From NCBI GenBank assembly GCA_003481775.1, contig QULU01000012.1, positions 1 through 64,000 of the forward strand: a stretch of 64,000 nt of DNA, in the 5' to 3' direction. The number at the start of each line of letters is the position of its first letter. The stretch's first letter is position 1. Shown piece by piece: positions 8,635 to 17,426 of the stretch. A program made the translations under genes and the position numbers. The notes beneath the pieces are model-generated. The model was not told the DNA's origin, searched no databases, and worked only from the letters and a program-made list of their open reading frames with translations. The stretch is from Clostridiaceae bacterium OM02-2AC (GTDB lineage: Bacteria > Bacillota_I > Bacilli_A > Erysipelotrichales > Erysipelotrichaceae).

Positions 8635-9356
8635 ACTTCCTCGTCCTCCTGCTCGGTTTCTAATTCTTCCTCGTCGTCCTCGTCAAAATCGAGATCGTCA
8701 AGGTTGCTGCTGCCTTTTGCCGCGTCCTTTTTGGGCTTCATAATCTTAAAGTAATAGAACGCGCCGCCGCTTACTGCGGCAAGAAGCAGCACGACAAGCA
8801 GAATAGCACCGCCCATGCCGCCGCCTTTATCTTCCTCCGGCTCCGGCTGCTCGGTTTCTTCCGGCTCCGGCTCGGCTTCCTTGCCCGCGCACTCGCTCAT
8901 ATTGACGCTGCAAACGGGGCAATCGGTGTTGACGCTTCCGGCAACGCATTTTTCAGTACAGCTACAAGCGGGGGCTTCGGTCTGTTCGTCCTCCATAAGC
9001 TGCAAAAGGTCTTTTTCATCAACTTGATTGAGGAAATGGACGGTGTTTTCTCCGTCCTCGGCGCGGTCAATGATGATGTAAAAATAGTTTCCGTTTTTCG
9101 TAACGACGGTAATAAACTGCTTATCGCCGGACGCTTCGCCCGTTATGTCGTCCACAAGGCTCATGTTGCCCTCCGGCGTTAAAGGCTGCGGCTCATAGCC
9201 GCCCGTCGTTTCTTCCGGCTCGGTTTCGGTTACGGGGGTAGGCGGCTCGTCGCTCACGTCACCGCCGCCCGCAAAAGCGGTAACAGAAAAGCCGCCCATG
9301 AGTACAAGGGCGGCAAGCAAAGCGGTAACGCTGCGGAACAGTTTTTTATGCTTCAT
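8631..9356 (-). CDS. DUF4366 membrane protein of the transfer operon (CD1107-like)
   Basis: A 241-residue protein with an N-terminal signal peptide (MKHKKLF..., cleavage near AFAGGG), an extracytoplasmic part with a cysteine cluster (CSCTEKC...CPVC...C) and a transmembrane helix near residue 185-207, followed by an acidic cytoplasmic tail. A longer frame exists to 9461, but the ATG at 9356 begins the signal peptide and overlaps the upstream gene by 11 bases, which is the usual arrangement. The family is specific to conjugative transposons and may be part of the cell-envelope side of the secretion channel. Confidence 0.88.
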   Translation of the reverse strand: MKHKKLFRSVTALLAALVLMGGFSVTAFAGGGDVSDEPPTPVTETEPEETTGGYEPQPLTPEGNMSLVDDITGEASGDKQFITVVTKNGNYFYIIIDRAEDGENTVHFLNQVDEKDLLQLMEDEQTEAPACSCTEKCVAGSVNTDCPVCSVNMSECAGKEAEPEPEETEQPEPEEDKGGGMGGAILLVVLLLAAVSGGAFYYFKIMKPKKDAAKGSSNLDDLDFDEDDEEELETEQEDEEV

Positions 9357-9612
9357 CTTCGGTTTCCTCCTGTTCGTCGGTATAGTCTGCGTCCGGCTGC
9401 GGCAAAGCAATTTCGCCGCTGGCGTAAGCGGAGAGGAACGCGGCAAGCTGCGCCCCGTCAAGGTGTACCGCTTTCACCATTTGAACGATCTGCGCATTTT
9501 CTTCCTCGATTTTCTGCGCTTCAAGGTCTTTCAGTCTTTTTTGGTATTCAAGGATTTTCGCCCTCGTTTTCTCAATATCCCGTTCGATACGGTCAAGTTT
9601 CGTGTTTGCCAT
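9346..9612 (-). CDS. DUF4315 small coiled-coil protein
   Basis: An 88-residue charged protein whose first 50 residues form a probable coiled coil (LDRIERDIEKTRAKILEYQK). The tail is very acidic. It matches the DUF4315 family, always found between the NlpC/P60 and DUF4366 genes in these elements. Function is unknown. Confidence 0.88.
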   Translation of the reverse strand: MANTKLDRIERDIEKTRAKILEYQKRLKDLEAQKIEEENAQIVQMVKAVHLDGAQLAAFLSAYASGEIALPQPDADYTDEQEETEDEA

Positions 9613-9633
9613 AGAAATAAACTCCTTTCAAAG

Positions 9634-11601
9634 TCAGTTGTAATGTAGCCGCCCATAGGCGTAAAAATGGGATTGCCAATAGCTTGTATCAAGTTTTGCG
9701 TATTGTATCGGGTCGCCACAATGCAGCATGACGGGGCTTCCGTCCCCGTCCTCGCCAACGTAGATACCCACATGAGATACGCCCGGTGTGTCGTATGTAC
9801 CCGTAAAGAAAACCAAATCCCCCGGCTGCGGGTTGGAAACGCGGGTTGAAATGTTGTAAAGCCCCTGTGCCCCAAGTCTGCCCGTATTGTATAGGCCGCT
9901 GTTCGTCAGCACATAGCTAACAAAACCGCTGCAATCAAAAGAGGTTTCCGGGCTGCTGCCGCCCCACACATAAGGAAAACCGACATACTTTTCCGCTTCC
10001 TCAATGAGCCGCGCAAACTGTTCATCTTCCAGATAGGCGGGCGGGATTTCATAATCCGCTGGCGGGTTTTCATAGTATTTTGAAATATAGCCGGATTGCG
10101 GGAAAAGGTCGGGTCTGTTCCCAAGCGACGACATATACATAGCGTACATGGATAGCTGTTCCTCGCCCATAATGTAAACGGGAACATGGGAGAGGTTGAA
10201 GTTTTCCAAATCCACATTGAGAATGTAATAGTTATAGGCTACTTCAACGTCGTATTCGTTGCCCTCGCTGTCCGTCCGCGTTTCGGTGCGGTAGCGTACC
10301 TCGACTTCCTCCGTAACCGTCAAGATATACTGTTTATCAAAGAGCATTTCAAGGGTGCTTTGCGCTTCATCGAGAGTAAACACGCCCTCATGCCAAGCGG
10401 AGAGGATAGAGATTAGCACATACGGGTCATGCTCGATCTCGTCAGCCGTTACCCGGTATTCGTCATAGCCGGGGTATTCGCTTTCGATGTTATCCAGCAT
10501 ATCCTGTAACTCGGCTTCCATAGCGACATACGCGCTTTCTGCGCCTGTAATATCCGCGTCCTCGGAGAGATAGGACGACGCAATCAAGCCGCTTCCGCTG
10601 TTGCCGCCGAACAGGGAACAAGAGGACAAACCGCCGAAAAACAGAAGCACGATAAAGGCAATCCCGCCCACGATCAAACAGCCTTTCCAATGCCGGACGA
10701 CAAAGAACGTCGCCCGTTTGGTTTCCTGCGCCGTTTTCTTTGCTGCCTTTGCGGTGGCTTCGGCGGTCTTTTTCACCTTGCCGCCCGTTTTCAACGCCTT
10801 TGCATACTGCTTTTTAATGCGCTGCTTTTGCCAAAAACGGGAAATCGGGTTAGAGTGCGCAAGGGCGGGGTTATCATGCAGCGCCTTTTGATAGAGAAAA
10901 TCGGCGTTTGCCTTTGCTGCCTTTTTCTCGGCTGCTGCCGCCGCCCGGTAAGGTTTCAGCTTATGGCTGCGTATGCCGCGTTTTACTGCCCGCGTCGTCA
11001 TGCCGCCCGCTTTCTCGCCCACAAGTTCTATCCTGTGTCCGCTTTCCACACCGACGTTTTCTTTCTCCACCTCATAGATTTTTCCATGTACGGCGGCGTC
11101 CAATTCCTGCGCCGGACGGGATAACGGGTTATGACGCAACTTGCCGTTTGGGGGCTTATCCGTTTTTTCAAAAGCAAGGCGCGTCTTTGCTTTGCCTTTG
11201 GCTTCGTCAAAAACGCGCTCTTTCTTGATTTTGGTCTGTTTGGGGATAGCTGCCCGCGCTTTGTCTAAACGGTCAGCCGCCGTATCGGATTTTTTGATTG
11301 CCTTTTGCAGGTCCGGCGTTGCCCGTTCCGCTTCGGAAAACTGCAAGCGGGAAGAATGGGTTTTAGGCTGCGCCGCGTCAAGGGCTTTTTTCTCCGCGCC
11401 TTTTGCTGCGTGTCGCTCAATCTCTGCGCCGATATGCTGCACAACCTTTTCCGCTGCCGCGCCTGCGGGGGCTGAATAGTTTTCCTCCTGCGGCCTTTCG
11501 CTGATACTGGACGTTTCGCCCGTCGTGAGGTTTTCCGCAACCGCACCGTCGCGGGTCATTTTCTGCGTTACCTTGTCCGGGGCTTTCCATTCCTTGCTCA
11601 T
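9634..11601 (-). CDS. Membrane-anchored NlpC/P60 (C40) peptidoglycan hydrolase of the transfer machine
   Basis: A 655-residue protein. The first 300 residues are basic, low-complexity and presumably cytoplasmic. One transmembrane helix lies near 303-325 (IVGGIAFIVLLFFGG). The extracellular part ends with an NlpC/P60 domain at about 530-655, with the nucleophile Cys557 in SFDCSGF and histidine in VSHVGIYVG. It corresponds to Tn916 Orf14-like muramidase/peptidase proteins that open the cell wall for the mating channel. Its start overlaps the methyltransferase stop by four bases. Confidence 0.92.
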   Translation of the reverse strand: MSKEWKAPDKVTQKMTRDGAVAENLTTGETSSISERPQEENYSAPAGAAAEKVVQHIGAEIERHAAKGAEKKALDAAQPKTHSSRLQFSEAERATPDLQKAIKKSDTAADRLDKARAAIPKQTKIKKERVFDEAKGKAKTRLAFEKTDKPPNGKLRHNPLSRPAQELDAAVHGKIYEVEKENVGVESGHRIELVGEKAGGMTTRAVKRGIRSHKLKPYRAAAAAEKKAAKANADFLYQKALHDNPALAHSNPISRFWQKQRIKKQYAKALKTGGKVKKTAEATAKAAKKTAQETKRATFFVVRHWKGCLIVGGIAFIVLLFFGGLSSCSLFGGNSGSGLIASSYLSEDADITGAESAYVAMEAELQDMLDNIESEYPGYDEYRVTADEIEHDPYVLISILSAWHEGVFTLDEAQSTLEMLFDKQYILTVTEEVEVRYRTETRTDSEGNEYDVEVAYNYYILNVDLENFNLSHVPVYIMGEEQLSMYAMYMSSLGNRPDLFPQSGYISKYYENPPADYEIPPAYLEDEQFARLIEEAEKYVGFPYVWGGSSPETSFDCSGFVSYVLTNSGLYNTGRLGAQGLYNISTRVSNPQPGDLVFFTGTYDTPGVSHVGIYVGEDGDGSPVMLHCGDPIQYAKLDTSYWQSHFYAYGRLHYN

Positions 11602-12554
11602 GGGCTTTCACCTCCAATCCGCTGTTTCGCAAGGTTACAGTATTCGGGGTTGATCTCAATACCAATATAGCGGCGGTCAAGGCTTTTTGCCGCCGCTGCG
11701 GTGGTTCCGCTGCCTAAAAACGGGTCAAGGACAATCCCGCCGACGGGACAGCCCGCCAAAATGCACGTTTCCGCAAGTTTCGGCGGGAAAGCTGCGAAAT
11801 GCCCGCCGCGATAGGAAGCTGTGTTGATCTGCCAAACGTTGCGGCGGCTGCGGACGGGGCATATCAACTCATCGGCGTATGCGCCCTTTTCGCGGGGGCG
11901 GTTGATTTTCTGCGGTTGGTTTTGCCCCGGAACAGTAACGTTATACTTGTTTCCTTTGCTAACTCCGCTTTTCAGCCGACCCGCCGTTGTGAGGGCTATC
12001 GGCTCGGCTACCGCTTGCCAATCGTAAAAATACTTCTTTGACTTGGTAAGCAGAAACACATATTCATAGCAGCGGGTCGGCCTGTCCCGCGTGCTTTCCG
12101 GCATGGGGTTCCCCTTATGCCAAATGATAGAACTGCGCAAATACCAACCGTCGCCCCGCAAGGCAAGGGCTACAAGCCACGGAATACCGATTAGGTCTTT
12201 CGGCTTGCAGCCGGGGGCGCGGTGGTTTACCGCCACTTGCTGCCCGTTCCTGCCTTTGGGGTATTTCGGGTCTTGGTGGTCGGCTTTGCTGCCTGTGCCG
12301 CAATAAGTGTCCGCGATATTCAGCCAACAAGTACCCTCCGGCGTAAGCACCCGCTTTACCTCATGGAAAACCGCCGTAATGCGGGAAACATATTCCTCCG
12401 GCGTTGCTTCCCGCCCGATCTGCCCGTCTGTGCCGTAATCGCGCAAAGCATAGTAGGGCGGGGACGTTACGCAACAATCCATACAGTTATCCGGCAAGGT
12501 TTGAAGTACCTGCAAGCTGTCGCCGCAATAGATTTTGTCCGTTTCTATCCTCAT
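11598..12554 (-). CDS. Orphan DNA methyltransferase, N4-cytosine/N6-adenine type
   Basis: A 318-residue amino-methyltransferase with the beta-class motif order. Catalytic motif IV, TSPPYYALRDYG, lies near residues 30-41, and the AdoMet-binding motif DPFLGSGTTA near 275-285. The TSPPY form is usual for N4-cytosine enzymes but also occurs in adenine ones, so the target base is uncertain. No endonuclease gene is nearby. Placed between virB4 and the NlpC gene with four-base overlaps on both sides, it likely premethylates the element against host restriction. Confidence 0.9.
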   Translation of the reverse strand: MRIETDKIYCGDSLQVLQTLPDNCMDCCVTSPPYYALRDYGTDGQIGREATPEEYVSRITAVFHEVKRVLTPEGTCWLNIADTYCGTGSKADHQDPKYPKGRNGQQVAVNHRAPGCKPKDLIGIPWLVALALRGDGWYLRSSIIWHKGNPMPESTRDRPTRCYEYVFLLTKSKKYFYDWQAVAEPIALTTAGRLKSGVSKGNKYNVTVPGQNQPQKINRPREKGAYADELICPVRSRRNVWQINTASYRGGHFAAFPPKLAETCILAGCPVGGIVLDPFLGSGTTAAAAKSLDRRYIGIEINPEYCNLAKQRIGGESP

Positions 12555-14947
12555 GCCGACACCTCGCCGGGTTTGGTCGTCATGACGCGATAGAGTTCTG
12601 TATTTTGCGGGAAACGGTCAATAAAGGGCAAAATCACGTTGCCGTAGAAAATAAGCCCCTCGCCCGCTTCGGAATGGGTTACATAGGTCATTTGCTGCTG
12701 CGAAATGTTAAGCTGCTTTGCAAGGATTTCCCGGTCGCCCTGGGCTTGGTTGAGCATATAGACAAAATCGCTGTTTTCAAAAACATTTGAAACTTCTCTG
12801 CTCGTCAAAAGGTCTTTGACGTTCTGCGTGATACCTGTCGGAATACCGCCCCACTTCCTAAAACGCTTCCAAATCTCGACGCTGTATGCTGCGGTCTGTT
12901 CCTCTTTCAAGAGTAAATGAAATTCGTCGATGTAATACCGCGTCGCCTTGCCCTCGCTGCGGTTTACCGTTACTCTGTTCCATACTTGGTCTTGGACGAT
13001 AAGCATACCGACTTTTTTAAGCTGCGTACCGAGTTCCTTAATATCAAAGCAGACAAGGCGATTATGAATGTCAACGTTTGTCCTGTGGTTAAAAATGTTC
13101 AAGCTGCCGTTTACATAGAGTTCCAATGCCGCCGCGATACGCTGCGCTTCCTTTTCCGGCTGCTTCTTGATCTCGTCGTAGAGGTCGCCCAAAATCGGCA
13201 TATTCTCCGGCTTCGGGTCGGCAAGGTAGTTGCGGTACACGCTGATAACAGCGCGGTCAATCAAGGTCTTTTCGACAGCTTCCAGCCCGTTTTTGCCGCC
13301 CATAATGAGTTCGCAAAAGGAAAGGATAAAGTCGCTCTTTAAGGCTATGGGCGTGTCGCCCTCGCTGTAATTGAGGTTAATATCCATAGGGTTAATGTAC
13401 TGCGTGCTGTTCTGCGAAACCTTGATAACCTGTCCTTTCAAACGTCCGACAAGGGGGTAATATTCGGCTTCGGGGTCGCAAATGATAATGTCGTCGGACG
13501 TGATAAGAAAAGCGTTTGTGATTTCGCGTTTTGCAGAAAAACTTTTGCCACTGCCCGGTGTGCCGAGTATCAAGCCGTTGGGATTTTTCAGCTTCTTTCG
13601 GTCGCACAAAATCATGTTGTTGGAAAGGGCGTTTAAGCCGTAATACAATGCTTCGCCGCTTTGGAACAGCTCTTGCACCGTAAAGGGAACGAAAACGGCG
13701 GTGCTGCTGGTCGTCAAGCCGCGCTGGATATGGATAAGGTTTTCCCCCAACGGGATAGAGGACATAAGCCCCTGTTCCTGCCGGTAGTCAAGGCGGGTCA
13801 AAATGCAGTTGTATTTCTGCGCGATTGCCGCCGCTCCAAATACTTCGTTATCCAATTTCTGCTTGGTATCTGCAAGGTTTAAGACAAGCAGCGTAAGCAG
13901 AAACATTCTTTCGTTGCGGCTCTGCAAATCGCGGAGTAGGTTTTTTGCTTCCCCGCCGTAGGTGGCAAGGTCGGACGGAATAATATCCATGTCGTAGCCG
14001 CTGCGGATTGCTTTTTTCTGTTCCTCGATTTTCATACGGTCAAGGTCGGTAATCTTGCGCTTAATCGTCTTGATTGCTTCGTTGTGGTCGATACTCTGAA
14101 TGTGCAGATTGACGATAATCCCGTTTTCCGCGTCCATGAAGTCGGCAAGCATACGGTCGGAGAGTTCCGGCGCGACGATCTGCAAAAAGGAAACTGCGCC
14201 AAACTTGCCGCCCATTTGAAACATTCGCCCGTCGCCAAATCGGAAAGAGGACGGCGCGATAAAGTCTTTGACAGAAAGACCGCTTGCGGGTAGCCATTCC
14301 CACGCAAAGTTAAAGCGTTCCCCGTCCGGGTGGAAAATCCCATGCAGCACTTCAAGACGCTGTTTCCCGTCCAATACCCGCGCCGCCGCGCCGATCACCT
14401 TAAAATGGTTGAGGGTGTCCGTTTCAATGCGGGCAAGACGCGCCCGCGCCGATCTAATGTCCTTTGCTTCAACGGTAAAGGTGAGAAACTTGGTCTTGAT
14501 AAGCCCGTTGTTTCCGCGTTCAAGCTGCGTTCTAAGCATTTCGGTGTATTCTGCTCTGATACTGTCGAAGTCATCATTCTGCGGCGCAATCGTGATACTG
14601 TTCTTGAAATCGTCCTTGTTCGCATGGCGGCTGATTAGGGAAAGCTGCACGCTGATAGAAGCGTCGAACGAGTTATACATATCGCAAAGGGCTTCAAAAA
14701 TGGCGGTTTTGTCGTCCGGCTGCGCAAGCTGATAGTTGATGTCCTCAAACTCAATGCACTTGGAATACCGCCCGTTTGCAAGGCGGCAAATCCCGTCCTT
14801 ATACATTCGCTCAAACGGTATGCTGTCCTGCGCCGTATGGGGCTTCCCGTCGCCCTTTGCCTGCCGGATAAGCGCGTCGATCTGTTTCTTTTCCTGCCGC
14901 GTAAGTTTACGCTTTTCGTTTTGGGTCTTTCCCTTTTCCTTTGACAA
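12551..14947 (-). CDS. VirB4-like conjugation ATPase
   Basis: A 798-residue ATPase that powers the type IV secretion channel. Walker A, GTPGSGKSFSAK, lies near residue 457-468 and is followed by the Walker B-like IIICDPEAEYYPLV. A further conserved segment, YYIDEFHLLL, is near residue 680. The N-terminal half is the VirB4/TraE-type accessory domain. The start overlaps the prgI gene by 41 bases. Length and motifs are normal for VirB4 proteins of Tn1549-like ICEs. Confidence 0.94.
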   Translation of the reverse strand: MSKEKGKTQNEKRKLTRQEKKQIDALIRQAKGDGKPHTAQDSIPFERMYKDGICRLANGRYSKCIEFEDINYQLAQPDDKTAIFEALCDMYNSFDASISVQLSLISRHANKDDFKNSITIAPQNDDFDSIRAEYTEMLRTQLERGNNGLIKTKFLTFTVEAKDIRSARARLARIETDTLNHFKVIGAAARVLDGKQRLEVLHGIFHPDGERFNFAWEWLPASGLSVKDFIAPSSFRFGDGRMFQMGGKFGAVSFLQIVAPELSDRMLADFMDAENGIIVNLHIQSIDHNEAIKTIKRKITDLDRMKIEEQKKAIRSGYDMDIIPSDLATYGGEAKNLLRDLQSRNERMFLLTLLVLNLADTKQKLDNEVFGAAAIAQKYNCILTRLDYRQEQGLMSSIPLGENLIHIQRGLTTSSTAVFVPFTVQELFQSGEALYYGLNALSNNMILCDRKKLKNPNGLILGTPGSGKSFSAKREITNAFLITSDDIIICDPEAEYYPLVGRLKGQVIKVSQNSTQYINPMDINLNYSEGDTPIALKSDFILSFCELIMGGKNGLEAVEKTLIDRAVISVYRNYLADPKPENMPILGDLYDEIKKQPEKEAQRIAAALELYVNGSLNIFNHRTNVDIHNRLVCFDIKELGTQLKKVGMLIVQDQVWNRVTVNRSEGKATRYYIDEFHLLLKEEQTAAYSVEIWKRFRKWGGIPTGITQNVKDLLTSREVSNVFENSDFVYMLNQAQGDREILAKQLNISQQQMTYVTHSEAGEGLIFYGNVILPFIDRFPQNTELYRVMTTKPGEVSA

Positions 14948-15299
14948 TCGCCCGTACCTCCTTATCTAATCGCTCTTGCCGCGCAAGGGCGGCATAAAAA
15001 TTGTTGGTCTGATAAGGTCGCTCTTTGGGGCGAAGAAACTTCACTTCCACAAATTGCCGAATAATCACTTCCAGCGGTTGCCCGTTTTTCTCGTACATGG
15101 CAAGCAAAAACATAGGCAGCATGGCAAGCACCATGCACAATGCCGCTGTGGTTGTTCCAACGCTGTCTTTTACCAAAAAGAACAGCGGCAGTCCGATTGC
15201 TACCGCCGCGCTGAAACAAATTAGCTGTCGTTTCGTAAGGTTGAACATTACCTTGCTTTTGATTTTTGTTAAGTCCTTTGGGACGGTTACATACGCCAT
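14907..15299 (-). CDS. PrgI-family membrane protein (VirB3-like)
   Basis: A 130-residue protein with two adjacent transmembrane helices (about 28-48 and 53-72) and a basic C-terminal half, typical of PrgI proteins that pair with VirB4 as a VirB3 counterpart. A longer frame reaches 15,350, but the ATG at 15,299 begins MAYVTVPKDLTKIK, the standard PrgI start, and is preceded by GGAGG. It lies directly after the radical SAM gene. Confidence 0.9.
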   Translation of the reverse strand: MAYVTVPKDLTKIKSKVMFNLTKRQLICFSAAVAIGLPLFFLVKDSVGTTTAALCMVLAMLPMFLLAMYEKNGQPLEVIIRQFVEVKFLRPKERPYQTNNFYAALARQERLDKEVRAIVKGKGKDPKRKA

Positions 15300-15300
15300 T

Positions 15301-16197
15301 TCAAACCTCCTTTCTGCCCGGAATGTAATCTTCAAAACGGGGGACAGCATAGAAAAGCCGTTTGTTATTTACCCACCGTTGCAAATGGCGGGTAACAGGC
15401 GGGGCGGTTGGACGCTCGTAAATCATCACATACGGGTCAAAGCCCATAGCCCGCAAGGTGTTCACGCGGTATAAATCCTGTTCGTGAGTGCTGCCGTAGT
15501 TGGTAAGAACATACACGCGCCGCTGGCGGCTGCTCTTAATGGCGGTCAAATCCAAAAAACGTTGGAAATACCCGGTTAAGTCCTCGTCGGGATTATCCCA
15601 TGCAAAATGTACCGCTTTTATCCGTACCCGATTTAACAGGCTGACATTATCCCTGTTCACAAGGCGAATATCCAGCCCTTGCGAAAAATCCACCCATGCG
15701 CGGCTTCGTATAAGCTGCTCAATGAGATTTTCATGGTCGGGACAGGCAAGCAGATTAGCGTCCATGATTTTTATTTCCGGCTGCCATTTCCAAAACTCGG
15801 ACAAATCCGCAACCTTAACACTTTTGCGTCCCTCTTTACTGCTGACAATGCAAAACCCGCAATTTCTTGGACAACCCCGGCTTAAAAAGCCGTAGGCAAT
15901 CCCGAAAAACTGCGGGTAGATAGAATAATCCGGGTAACTGTGTTCCACTTCCGGCGGCAAGCGGTTTTTCGTGTCGTAGCCCGTACCGCCGAAAATAACT
16001 TGTTCCGCGTTGGTAACGGTTATCGTGTCTTTGGAATAGGTGTCCGTAAAGACGCGGCTTTTATATACAAGGTCGTACCGCCCCTTTGCGTTCCACCATT
16101 CCACCGTATGCCCCTTTGCTTTATGATACGCGGATAGCTTCATCAAGCAGAGGTTGGGGAAATTATGGCTGTCAACGTCGATTAAACCGATTTTCAA
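15301..16197 (-). CDS. Radical SAM protein inside the transfer operon (TTG start)
   Basis: A protein of about 298 residues. The N-terminal part (MKIGLIDVDSHNFPN) looks like a cobalamin-binding-type or accessory domain. The iron-sulfur site CPRNCGFC at C109, C113 and C116 has the CxxxCxxC pattern of radical SAM enzymes. The substrate is unknown. The open frame runs to 16,242, but a TTG at 16,197 with an AAGGGGGTGAG ribosome site 7 bases upstream gives the expected start. The ribosome site lies just after the VirB6-like stop. Finding this enzyme between virB6 and prgI genes is notable. Confidence 0.82.
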   Translation of the reverse strand: MKIGLIDVDSHNFPNLCLMKLSAYHKAKGHTVEWWNAKGRYDLVYKSRVFTDTYSKDTITVTNAEQVIFGGTGYDTKNRLPPEVEHSYPDYSIYPQFFGIAYGFLSRGCPRNCGFCIVSSKEGRKSVKVADLSEFWKWQPEIKIMDANLLACPDHENLIEQLIRSRAWVDFSQGLDIRLVNRDNVSLLNRVRIKAVHFAWDNPDEDLTGYFQRFLDLTAIKSSRQRRVYVLTNYGSTHEQDLYRVNTLRAMGFDPYVMIYERPTAPPVTRHLQRWVNNKRLFYAVPRFEDYIPGRKEV

Positions 16198-16213
16198 ATC
16201 ATAACTCACCCCC

Positions 16214-17077
16214 TTAATGTGCCGAAAAGACGCTCTTTGCAAGGCTTCCCGTTTTGAAAAGCGTAAAGCACAAGAGGACGGTATAGCCCATGCAAGCCCA
16301 GATCGCGCCGGAAATGTCGTCGGTCGCTGCGATTGTTTGTATCAACACCGCATAAATGCCGACACACACCAAGATCAGAAACGCCTGAAAACCAAGCGCA
16401 AGCAAAGATTTTAAGTAATTCTGTCCCATGCTGCCCCATTCGTGATTTACCATTGTTGCCATCGGGATAGGGGCAACGCTCGTTACAAGATATATTTCAA
16501 TCATGCGCCCATACACCACAAGCATAATGCAGATTGACAGGGCTTTCATGGTAAGCCCTACAAAGAGGGATTGAAACCATAACCCCAAAAGACCGCCCAC
16601 GCTCATAGCGTCGAGTTTTGCTTCAATGTCGGTAATGACGGTGGTAACGTCTATGCTTGTATCGGATATGATAACCCCCGCGCTCTGATTGACGACGCTC
16701 TGCGTAACGTCGAAAACTCCCATGACGATGTTCCAAGTGTTTGTTACCAGCAGCACCGCAACAAAGGTTTTGAAAATCCATTTGAAAAAAATCCAAGTGT
16801 CGAGATCGTGCAGATTGTTTTTTTCAATTACAAGCTGGATTAGTTCATAACACATGACAAAGGTAATGATAACGCCCGCAATCGGTACAATGACGTTTTC
16901 CGAAAGGCTGCGTATCATGTTGAATATGCCCGCGTTCCACCCGGCGGGGGTCGTGCCGACTTGCGTTGCAATTTCTCCAACCTCTGTATTTACGCTGTCA
17001 AACAAGCCGGAGAGGTTCGATAAAATCCCGTCTGTCAAAATGCCGCGAAACCAATCTTCAATCATCTGCCATATCAA
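16214..17077 (-). CDS. VirB6/TrbL-like conjugation membrane protein (CD1112 family)
   Basis: A 287-residue polytopic membrane protein with about six hydrophobic segments. It starts MIWQMIEDWFRGILTDGIL, as in the CD1112-type proteins of clostridial conjugative transposons. It is expected to form the inner-membrane pore with Maff2, PrgI and VirB4. It lies between the Maff2 and radical SAM genes on the same strand. Confidence 0.88.
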   Translation of the reverse strand: MIWQMIEDWFRGILTDGILSNLSGLFDSVNTEVGEIATQVGTTPAGWNAGIFNMIRSLSENVIVPIAGVIITFVMCYELIQLVIEKNNLHDLDTWIFFKWIFKTFVAVLLVTNTWNIVMGVFDVTQSVVNQSAGVIISDTSIDVTTVITDIEAKLDAMSVGGLLGLWFQSLFVGLTMKALSICIMLVVYGRMIEIYLVTSVAPIPMATMVNHEWGSMGQNYLKSLLALGFQAFLILVCVGIYAVLIQTIAATDDISGAIWACMGYTVLLCFTLFKTGSLAKSVFSAH

Positions 17078-17147
17078 AAGTTAATCCCTCCTTTCCCGCG
17101 CCCTCCCGTTTCCGAGAGGGCGCGGCGGGTGGTATTTGTTTTAGGCA

Positions 17148-17363
17148 TTATCCAAAAAGTTTGGAAAGAAGCGGAACAAGGGTGCCGCCGATCAACGCGA
17201 CGCCACCGCCCGCCATAAGCTGCTTCATGCCCTGGCTCTTTGCGCCCGGATTGTCGTTGCCGTAACCCTCCATGAGGTTGATAGCCCCCCAAATGCCAAG
17301 ACCTGCGCCAAGCGCGATAACCAAAGTCTGCAATACACCAACTGCGCTGTTAAAGAAATCCAT
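17148..17363 (-). CDS. Maff2-family small membrane protein
   Basis: A 71-residue protein with two hydrophobic helices separated by a short polar turn (GYGNDNPGAKSQG), as in Maff2 proteins of mobile elements and similar in layout to VirB2-type pilin subunits. The ATG at 17,363, with GCGAGG upstream, starts MDFFNSAVGVLQ, the usual family start. An ATG at 17,396 would add 11 atypical residues. Confidence 0.88.
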   Translation of the reverse strand: MDFFNSAVGVLQTLVIALGAGLGIWGAINLMEGYGNDNPGAKSQGMKQLMAGGGVALIGGTLVPLLSKLFG

Positions 17364-17426
17364 ATAAACCTCGCTTTCTGCCGCTTTGCGGCTCAAAAAA
17401 TGTTGTTGAAAATGAAAATGCCGCCG

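Noticed and set aside
15301..16242. ATG at 16,242 as start of the radical SAM protein
   Set aside because: It would overlap the VirB6-like end and lacks a ribosome site; the TTG at 16,197 has a strong one and gives the expected N-terminus.
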